From NCBI GenBank assembly GCA_016946835.1, contig JACVTC010000044.1:45001-55000 (forward strand): a stretch of DNA of 10,000 nt, read 5' to 3'. The first letter of the stretch is position 1; each line of letters begins with the position of its first letter. Shown here piece by piece: positions 1 to 6,520 of this stretch. Source of the DNA: Neocallimastix lanati (nom. inval.). Its lineage: Eukaryota; Neocallimastigomycota; Neocallimastigomycetes; Neocallimastigales; Neocallimastigaceae. The notes beneath the pieces were generated by a model. The model saw only the letters and a program-made list of their open reading frames with translations. It searched no databases and was not told the origin of the DNA. The position numbers and the translations under genes are program-made.

Positions 1-290
1 AAGACATAGTTAATGAATGAATAAATAATAAATAATTGAATAATAAATAATAAATAATAAATAATTAAATAATAAATAATAAATAATTAAATAATAAATA
101 ATAAATAATAAATAATTAAATAAATAACAAATAATAAATAATAAATAATAAATAATAAATAATGGAATAAGAAAAAAAAGACATAGTTAATGAATGAATA
201 AATAATAAATAATGGAATAAAAAAAAAAGACATAGTTAATGAATGAATAAATAAATAAATATTAAATAAATAAATAAAAGGATAAATAAA
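1..290 (+). repeat. Left arm: three copies of the terminal unit in AT heptad repeats
   Basis: The unit starting AAGACATAGTTAATGAATG begins at 1, 178 and 227. Copies 2 and 3 follow short A-runs (172-179 and 220-228) and lie 49 nt apart. Between the termini the sequence is mostly tandem AATAAAT-type heptads with occasional AATTAAAT spacers. The third copy decays into ATAAATAA repeats by about 290. The arrangement suggests local tandem duplication of the element end. Confidence 0.7.
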
Positions 291-299
291 AATTATTAA

Positions 300-1055
300 A
301 AAAATAAATGAATATTAGATGTTATTAAATAAATAATATGCTAATATATTCTTTTTTTTTTTATTAATAATTTATATTATTTACTATTATTTAATAAAAA
401 AAATTTTTTTTCTTTCTATACCATTAACACTAAGTTTGAAAATAAAAAATTCATTTTTACTATTCTATTTATAATTTTTTATTTTTATTCTATTTTTATT
501 CTATTTTTTGATACTTTATATATAAATAAATAATAAAATAAAAGTTCATCTAATAATACTCTAAAGTTCATTTGGAATGTAATAAAAAGTTCAATTAATT
601 AATAGAAAGGTCGTAAAAAATAATTTGAAAAAATGAATAATGAACAATTATGAATTATTGAATGAAATAATTGAAAATAAAATAAATTTCAAATTTTATA
701 TTGAATGAAATGGACCAACCATTTTTATTTTATTTTCATATAAATTTAACATTTGTATTATTCATTACTATTTACTAATATATAATTCAATTGATTTATA
801 TTTAATATTTATTATTTATTATTTATTATTTATTATATAACTTTTTTTATATTTATATATTTATTATTTATTATTTATATATTTATATATTTAAATATAA
901 TATTATATAATTAATTAATTAATTAAAGATACAAAAAGTTAATTCCAAATGTATACATAATCTGATTTACGTATTTATTTAACCAATTATAATTTTGAAT
1001 TTTAATTTCAAAGTATTGTTAAAGTGTTAAACATGAAAAATAAAAAAAAAAAAAA
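300..1055. other. Central gene-free segment of the inverted-repeat structure
   Basis: This segment is less repetitive than the arms but still almost all A and T. I see no ORF of useful length, no tRNA-like fold and no obvious regulatory cluster. The most mixed patches are near 545-615 and 690-750; around 786-835 the heptad type reappears on the plus strand. If the whole region is a mobile element, it is non-autonomous. Confidence 0.5.
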
Positions 1056-1059
1056 AAAT

Positions 1060-1653
1060 AAAAAAATTATTTATTATTTATTATTTATTTATTAATAAAT
1101 ACTCTTTATTATTTATTATTTATTAATAAATACTCTTTTTATTATTTATTATTTATTAATAAATACTCTTTTTTATTATTTATTAATAAATACTCTTTTT
1201 ATTTATTATTTATTATTTATTATTTATTATTTGTTATTTATTATTTATTATTTATTATTTATTATTTATTATTTATTATTTATTATTTATTATTTATTAT
1301 TACATTATTTATTATTTATTATTTATTATTTATTATTTATAATTTAATTATTTATTATTTATTAATAAATACTCTTTATTATTTATTATTTATTATTTAT
1401 TAATAAATACTCTATTATTATTTATTATTTATTATTACATTATTTATTATTTATTATTTATTATTTAATTATTTATTATTTATTATTTATTATTTATAAT
1501 TTATTATTTAATTATTTATTATTTATTATTTAATTATTTAATTATTTATTATTTAATTATTTATTATTTATTATTTAATTATTTATTATTTATTATTTAT
1601 TATTCAATTATTTATTATTTATTATTTAATTATTTAATTATTTACTATGTCTT
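1060..1653 (-). repeat. Right arm: TTATTTA heptad array
   Basis: About 590 nt of nearly pure A and T with unit TTATTTA, interrupted by AATTATTT spacers, six ACTCT-bearing units and two TACATTA interruptions near 1300 and 1435. Read on the minus strand it is the same heptad as the left arm and ends in the same terminus. This arm is about twice as long as the left one, as expected if the heptads expand and contract by slippage. Confidence 0.7.
1088..1413 (+). repeat. Six copies of an 18-nt motif with a 12-bp palindrome
   Basis: The motif TTTATTAATAAATACTCT occurs identically at 1088-1105, 1119-1136, 1152-1169, 1179-1196, 1358-1375 and 1396-1413. Its first 12 bases, TTTATTAATAAA, form a perfect palindrome, and TACTCT supplies the only C residues in most of this arm. 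Spacing inside the two clusters is 27-38 nt. I see no counterpart in the left arm, so the motif was gained on one side or lost from the other. It could be a protein-binding site array or only a slippage unit. Confidence 0.75.
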
Positions 1654-1821
1654 TTTTTTTTTTTCATGTGGAATATTAATGTCCAATAAATTTTATTGGT
1701 GGAATGAAATAAATTTGAAATATTTTTTCTGCGATTCAATTTTTTTTAAAATTTAATTCCATTTTTTATTAATTTTTATATATTATAATCTAATATTAAA
1801 AAGTAAAAATAAAAATAAGGA

Positions 1822-1878
<57 letters not shown>

Positions 1879-1918
1879 AGAAAAAGATTTCAAAAAAAAA
1901 AATCTGAATTAGTTATGC
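1654..1918 (+). promoter_or_regulatory. Probable promoter and 5' leader of the ankyrin gene
   Basis: This lies between the repeat structure and the first in-frame ATG at 1919. A 17-nt odd palindrome at 1683-1699 (CCAATAAA, one T, TTTATTGG) carries CCAAT in both orientations, the core bound by CCAAT-box factors in fungi. A TATATATT at 1777-1784 could be the TATA element, but such strings arise by chance in this background. A 51-nt A-run and a short purine-rich leader follow. An in-frame TAG at 1910-1912 limits the N-terminus unless an upstream exon exists. Confidence 0.35.
1825..1875 (+). repeat. Poly(A) run of 51 nt in the ankyrin leader
   Basis: Uninterrupted A from 1825 to 1875, followed by GAGAG, ending 43 nt before the start codon. 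If transcription starts at or before the run, the mRNA leader carries an internal poly(A) stretch. The length may vary between individuals or be an assembly estimate, as for any homopolymer this long. Confidence 0.9.
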
Positions 1919-4399
1919 ATGGATTTAGTAAATTTTACAAAGGAAAAATGGGAAGAAATTTTATTACAAGAAATCAGAAATAACAATAGCAATGAAGTAA
2001 ATAAAATTTTAATAGATTCCACTATAAATGATATTTTAGATATAAATAAAACAGATGAAGAGGGATATTACCCACTTTTAATAGCTATTAATAATAATAA
2101 TAAGGACACGGTTCAGTCATTAATAGATTATGCCTCTAAAAATAAATGTAAATTAGAAATAAATAAAAAAAATAAAAGAGAAAATTATCCTATTTTAATA
2201 GCAATCGAAAATGATAATTATGAAATAGTTCAGTTATTAATAAACTATGCCAATAATAATAAAATTCCATTAGAAATTAATGAAAAAAATAAAAAAGGGA
2301 ATTTTCCGCTTTTGAAAGCAGTGGCCAACAATAATATAGATATGGTTAAATTATTAATAGATTATGTCAATAAAAATGGTATTTCATTAGAAATAAATGA
2401 AAAAAATGAAAGATGGGATTATCCACTTTTAAAAGCTATTCGCAATAATAATAATGAAATTGTTCAGTTATTAACAGATTATGCCAATAGTAATAAAATT
2501 ACTTTGGAAATTAATGAAGAAAATAAATGTAATAAATTTCCATTTCTCCTTGCTATGACTAAAAATTATACTGGTATGGTTAAATCATTAATAGATTATG
2601 CCTCTAAAAATAATATTATTTTAGCGATCGATAAGAAAGATAAAAAGGGAAATTATCCATTTTTAAAAGCGATAGATTATGATAATAATACAATGTTTGA
2701 ATTATTATTAACTTATGCGATTGAAAACAATATTATTTTACCAATAAATGAAAAAAATAAAAAAAGTGTATATCCACTGCTATGGGCAGCTGAAAAAAAT
2801 TATCCTGATGCATTTAAATTATTAATAGATTATGCCAATAAAAATGGTATTACATTAGAAATAAATGGAAAAAATAAATATGGATGCTATCCGCTTTTGA
2901 AAGCAGTGGATAACAATAATATAGATATGGTAAAATTATTAATAGATTATGCCAATAAAAATGGTATTTCATTAGAAATAAATGGAAAAAATAAATATGG
3001 ATGCTATCCGCTTTTGAAAGCAGTGGATAACAACGATATAGATATGGTAAAATTATTAATAGATTATGCCACTAAACATAATATTATTTTGCTGGTAAAT
3101 GAAAAAAATAATGATGATGAATATCCACTTCTATTGGCCACGGATGAAAATAATAATGAAATAGTTAAATTATTAATAGATTATTCCAATAAAAATAATG
3201 ATAAAATTACTTTGGAATTAAACGGAAAAAATAAAGATGGATACTATCCTCTTTTAAATGCCACTTATAATAACCATACTGAAATGGTTCAATCGTTAAT
3301 AAAATATGCCTCTGAAAAAAAAATTGCTTTGGAATTAAATGGAAAAGATTACATTAATGAAAATAGTTACCCACTATTATGGTCCATTTATAATAATAAT
3401 ATTGAAATGGTTCAATTGATAATTGATTATGCCAATAAAAATAGAATTATTTTGGAATTAAATGAAAAAGATAAGTATGGATGGTTCCCACTTTTAAAAG
3501 CAATTGATGAAGGGAATACTGATATAGTTAAATTTTTAATAGATTATGCCACTGAAAATAAAGATGAAATTAACTTGGAAATAAATGCAAAAAATGATTA
3601 TGGAAATTTTCCACTTCTAATCGCTATTGAAGAAGGGAACATTGAAATAATTGAATTATTAATCAAATATGCTACCGAGAATCGTATTTCTTTAGAATTA
3701 AATGAAAAAAATAAAAATGAGGAATTCCCGCTTTTAAAAGCAATTAATAAAGACAGTATTGAAATTGTTCAGTTATTAATGGATTATGCCTCTAATACAG
3801 ATATGATATTGAATTTACATGAAAAGAAAAAAAATGGATGGCATTCTCTCTTAGAAGCCACCTTTGAAGATAATATTGAAATAACTAAATTATTAATCGA
3901 ATATGGGAATAGAAATAATATTGATTTAGATATCAATGAAGAAGGTAACAATAAAATTTACCCATTTTATTTTGCCGTATCACAAAATAATATTGAAATG
4001 GTAAAGATACTAATAGAATATGCGAATAGTCATAGCAATAAAATTTTGGAAGTCAATAAAAAAGACAAATTGATGGGAAATTATCCTTTCCTCTTGGCTA
4101 CTGATAATAACAATATTGAACTAGTTAAATTGATAATAGATTATGCGAACGAAAAGAATATTATCTTAGATATAAATGAAAGGAATGAGAATGAAGACTA
4201 TCCTCTATTAATAGCTACTATTAATAACAATATAGAACTAGTTAAATTGATAATAGATTATGCGAACGAAAAGAATATTATCTTAGATATAAATGAAAGG
4301 AATGAGGATGAAAACTATCCTATCTTAATAGCTACTAAAAATAATAATGATAAAATAGTAAAGATATTAAGAAATTATGCCCATAAAAATAATATATAA
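1919..4399 (+). CDS. Ankyrin-repeat protein, 20 repeats of the 39-residue YPLL type
   Basis: This 826-residue single-exon protein is almost entirely ankyrin array. Residues 1-50 form a degenerate N-terminal cap. Residues 51-826 hold 20 repeats: fifteen of 39 residues, four of 41 (repeats 10, 11, 13 and 17) and a last one of 27. Each runs (Y/F)PLL-x-A-I, N/D-rich turn, EIVKLLIDYA helix, then an insertion like NKNGISLEINEKN before the next turn. The canonical 33-residue repeat has TPLH where this has YPLL; the extra residues lie in the loop after helix 2. I see no signal peptide, membrane segment, F-box or enzymatic domain, so it is probably a cytosolic or nuclear protein-binding scaffold with unknown partner. 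An in-frame TAG nine bases upstream supports the start, although an out-of-frame ATG sits at 1915. It ends in TAA. Such families are, to my knowledge, expanded in anaerobic gut fungi. Confidence 0.9.
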   Translation: MDLVNFTKEKWEEILLQEIRNNNSNEVNKILIDSTINDILDINKTDEEGYYPLLIAINNNNKDTVQSLIDYASKNKCKLEINKKNKRENYPILIAIENDNYEIVQLLINYANNNKIPLEINEKNKKGNFPLLKAVANNNIDMVKLLIDYVNKNGISLEINEKNERWDYPLLKAIRNNNNEIVQLLTDYANSNKITLEINEENKCNKFPFLLAMTKNYTGMVKSLIDYASKNNIILAIDKKDKKGNYPFLKAIDYDNNTMFELLLTYAIENNIILPINEKNKKSVYPLLWAAEKNYPDAFKLLIDYANKNGITLEINGKNKYGCYPLLKAVDNNNIDMVKLLIDYANKNGISLEINGKNKYGCYPLLKAVDNNDIDMVKLLIDYATKHNIILLVNEKNNDDEYPLLLATDENNNEIVKLLIDYSNKNNDKITLELNGKNKDGYYPLLNATYNNHTEMVQSLIKYASEKKIALELNGKDYINENSYPLLWSIYNNNIEMVQLIIDYANKNRIILELNEKDKYGWFPLLKAIDEGNTDIVKFLIDYATENKDEINLEINAKNDYGNFPLLIAIEEGNIEIIELLIKYATENRISLELNEKNKNEEFPLLKAINKDSIEIVQLLMDYASNTDMILNLHEKKKNGWHSLLEATFEDNIEITKLLIEYGNRNNIDLDINEEGNNKIYPFYFAVSQNNIEMVKILIEYANSHSNKILEVNKKDKLMGNYPFLLATDNNNIELVKLIIDYANEKNIILDINERNENEDYPLLIATINNNIELVKLIIDYANEKNIILDINERNEDENYPILIATKNNNDKIVKILRNYAHKNNI
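2824..3057 (+). repeat. Near-identical tandem 117-nt ankyrin units
   Basis: Positions 2824-2940 and 2941-3057 differ at only three of 117 bases by my alignment. The repeated residues carry the linker block NGKNKYGC and the helix DMVKLLIDYA. The other units share far less DNA sequence, so this pair reflects a recent in-frame duplication of one repeat, or gene conversion between neighbours. Confidence 0.9.
4083..4316 (+). repeat. Second near-identical pair of 117-nt ankyrin units
   Basis: Positions 4118-4189 and 4235-4306 are identical over 72 nt, at an offset of 117 nt; flanking bases in the same units are also close. They encode repeats 18 and 19 with the shared stretch DYANEKNIILDINERNE. 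This is a second, independent recent duplication near the 3' end of the gene. Confidence 0.9.
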
Positions 4400-4414
4400 T
4401 TATCATTTATAGAA

Positions 4415-4420
4415 AATAAA
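4415..4420 (+). terminator. Candidate polyadenylation signal AATAAA
   Basis: AATAAA begins 16 nt after the ankyrin stop codon, within AAAATAAAATAAT. The position is reasonable for a short fungal 3' UTR, but the hexamer is common by chance at this base composition. Confidence 0.25.
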
Positions 4421-4736
4421 ATAATATTGATTGAAAAAATTGAAAAAAAAATATATTATTTATTATTTTATATATTAGACAGATTAGTTATAATAGTATT
4501 ATAAAAGTTAAAATCGAAGTTATATTGGAAGAAAAAAAAATACTTTATAATAGATAGAGAGATTTTAAAAAAAAAAAAAATATATATATATATATATATG
4601 AAATTTAAATTAAAATAGACTTTTATATTTATCAATTTTCATTAAAAAGAAGTATAATATATATATATTATAGAATTATAAAATTAAAATAAAATAAATT
4701 ATTTTTTTTTATCTTTTTCTAATTAATTTTATTATA

Positions 4737-4781
<45 letters not shown>

Positions 4782-4836
4782 TATATTTTTATTATTATTA
4801 TTTTATTTTATTTTATTTAATAGAAATAACATTATT

Positions 4837-4890
<54 letters not shown>

Positions 4891-5022
4891 ATAAAATAAA
4901 ATAAAAAAAAAGATATATTTTTATTATTTTTTTTTCTTATTTTATTTTATTTCTTTTTTAATAGAAATAATATTATTAAAATTTAAAAAAAAAAAATCAA
5001 TAGAATTAAAAATTTTATTAAA

Positions 5023-5054
<32 letters not shown>

Positions 5055-6077
5055 CTATATTTAAAAAAAAAAAAATATATATATATATATATATAATTTA
5101 AAATAAAATTTAAAATTATTTTTATATGACCACCACAACAAATAATTTTATTTTTTGATATTTGAGGTTAAAAATAATAAGAATGAAAAAAATATATATA
5201 TATAAAATATATATATATTATACTTTTTTTTTTCTACAAAGTAAACATGGTTAAATCATAGAACTGTTATTATTTATTAACCAATAATAAAAAAAATTAA
5301 TAAATAAATAAATAGATATGAAATAATGTGAAATGATTAATTTTTTTTTTAATTATTATTATAAAAATAAAGATAATAATAAGGAGGAAGAAAAGAAGGT
5401 TTTAAGATGTTTTTTTTTTAGTAATATAATAAAAGTAAAAGTATATGAAGAAAAAAAAAAACGAAGGATATGTTTTGTAAAATTATTTTTATTGGTATTT
5501 TTCTTTTTTTTTTTTTTTTTTTTTGTATATATATATAAATAATAAATTAAATTATTGTAGAAAATAATATATAGGTAGAAGATAAATATATTGAAAAAAA
5601 AATTATTATTATTTAATTAAAATAGATTCTATCATTTAATTTATCTTAATAAAATTAAAAATAACAAAGATATATAAGAAAAATTATAATAAAACTGTTT
5701 AAAGAATTGTATAAATATACATATTATATATTGAAATTAAAAAAAAAAAAAAAAAAAAAGATTTTAAAAAATTAAAATTATCATTCACTCTATTTATTAT
5801 CATTATTATATTAAATTAAGAAAATATGAAATATGATATGTGATATAATAAAAGTTTTTTTTTTTATAAAAAAAATATAAATATTAAAATTATAAACTAA
5901 ATAATTATTTAAAAAAGTATTTAATAATAAAAATATATATAAATATATATTTTTTTTAAATTTTTTAAACAATTAATGAATTTTTAATTAAAAATAATTT
6001 CAACTATTAACAATAATTTTGTACGACAGAATTTCTAATAAATCTTTTTTTTTTTTTTTTTTAATCATTTTTACTCA
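4421..6077. other. Gene-free AT-rich spacer between convergent genes
   Basis: This spacer holds long A-runs (4745-4779, 4844-4885 and 5029-5054), AT dinucleotide runs at 4581-4599 and 5075-5095, and T-runs near 5500-5524 and 6044-6062. A 69-codon ORF at 5333-5542 is an artefact of T- and A-runs (Phe, Lys, Tyr and Val) and is not annotated. The least monotonous patches are 5124-5170 and 5234-5285, neither with a credible gene. No RNA gene is recognisable. The region separates the 3' ends of two converging transcription units. Confidence 0.6.
4779..4984 (+). repeat. Duplicated spacer segment flanked by A-runs
   Basis: Copy 1 (4779-4843) and copy 2 (4911-4984) both start AGATATATTTTTATTATT and both end with TAATAGAAATAA, then (C/T)ATTATTAAAATTT running into poly(A). 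The ends align with one base difference, while the T-rich middle differs by about 9 nt. Each copy is preceded and followed by A-rich sequence, so slippage or unequal exchange between A-runs could have made the duplication. Confidence 0.75.
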
Positions 6078-6106
6078 TGTCAGTTATGGATAATTCCATA
6101 TTTTTA

Positions 6107-6107
<1 letters not shown>

Positions 6108-6173
<66 letters not shown>
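6108..6173 (+). repeat. (ATT)22 microsatellite
   Basis: Twenty-two uninterrupted ATT units. It lies near the inferred outer (U5) end of the 3' LTR, or in host DNA just beside it if the LTR is shorter. Its position makes LTR length polymorphism likely. Confidence 0.95.
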
Positions 6174-6175
<2 letters not shown>

Positions 6176-6277
6176 AGAAATTTATTTAATTATTAATTAT
6201 TCATACATTTATTTATTTATTATAAAATATTATATTTACGAAAGTCGCGAATTTTCGTCTAAAGAATAAACAAATAT

Positions 6278-6345
6278 TTTTATATAAACTATATTATTAT
6301 TTCACGTGAATAAATAAGAATAAAGAGATTATTTACATGCGCATG
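6278..6345 (-). promoter_or_regulatory. LTR promoter: two palindromes and a TATA box
   Basis: In minus-strand order there is a perfect palindrome CATGCGCATG (6336-6345), then TTCACGTGAA (6301-6310) containing the E-box CACGTG recognised by bHLH factors, then TATATAAAA (6278-6286). Spacing fits activator sites upstream of a TATA box, with RNA starting around 6250. Just downstream are an inverted repeat (CGAAA at 6239-6243, TTTCG at 6253-6257) and AATAAA-type signals at about 6208-6222. These G/C-containing palindromes stand out in a background almost free of G and C. No start site is demonstrated. Confidence 0.45.
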
Positions 6346-6508
6346 ATAAATTTAATGATTTACATTTAATTATGTATTAACATAAATAATGTTAATTTAC
6401 ATTTTAAGTTTAGTTTTTACATAAATATTTATGATTTATATTTTCTATTATTTAATTATAAACTTAAATTGTTAAGTTTATTTATTTATATTATTTAATA
6501 CTTTAACA

Positions 6509-6517
6509 CTCCCCCTC
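6509..6517 (-). other. Polypurine tract (plus-strand primer site) of the retroelement
   Basis: The minus strand reads TGA (pol stop, 6523-6521), TTT, then GAGGGGGAG, immediately followed by TGTTAAAG, the LTR start. This is the standard copia arrangement, in which the RNase H-resistant purine stretch primes second-strand DNA synthesis next to the 3' LTR. It is also the only run of five G/C bases of one kind in the window. Confidence 0.85.
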
Positions 6518-6520
6518 AAA

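Larger units (their letters stand above)
1..1653. repeat. Large imperfect inverted repeat (foldback-like AT element)
   Basis: The left and right ends of this region are reverse complements. Positions 20-102 match the reverse complement of 1541-1623 exactly over 83 bp. The match includes the irregular interruptions ATTGAA and AATTAAAT, so it is not simply two unrelated AT arrays. The outer terminus AAGACATAGT (1-10) recurs as ACTATGTCTT at 1644-1653, displaced by about 10 nt, and the right terminus is followed outward by a T-run. Two extra left termini at 178 and 227 are preceded by A-runs, so the ends are symmetric. No coding potential is visible inside. It could be a foldback or MITE-like transposon, or a palindrome made by replication slippage and inversion. 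The left end may continue before position 1. Confidence 0.6.
6078..6508 (-). repeat. 3' LTR of the copia element (left limit tentative)
   Basis: On the minus strand the LTR begins TGTTAAAG at 6508, directly after the polypurine tract, as in copia elements. The best end I see is AACTGACA finishing at 6078, giving 431 bp with imperfect termini TGTTA and TGTCA. An alternative end near 5696 (plus-strand TGTTTAAAG) would give about 813 bp but would include homopolymer spacer typical of the host. The U3 side holds two 10-bp palindromes and a TATA box. Target-site duplications cannot be tested because the other LTR is not in view. Confidence 0.5.

Noticed and set aside
1060-1653. CRISPR-like array or telomere repeat
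   Set aside because: Units are 7-nt AT heptads without unique spacers, and no G-rich telomeric unit is present.
5126-5158. ATG to TGA mini-ORF in the most mixed-composition spacer patch
   Set aside because: Ten codons starting MTTTTNN, with no supporting context.
5333-5542. 69-codon ORF on the plus strand
   Set aside because: It is composed of T- and A-runs read as Phe, Lys, Tyr and Val, has no domain-like pattern and sits in homopolymer spacer.
5696-5704. TGTTTAAAG as the outer LTR end
   Set aside because: It resembles the inverted LTR start, but the resulting LTR would include A- and T-runs typical of host spacer; the closer end at 6078 is preferred, without certainty.
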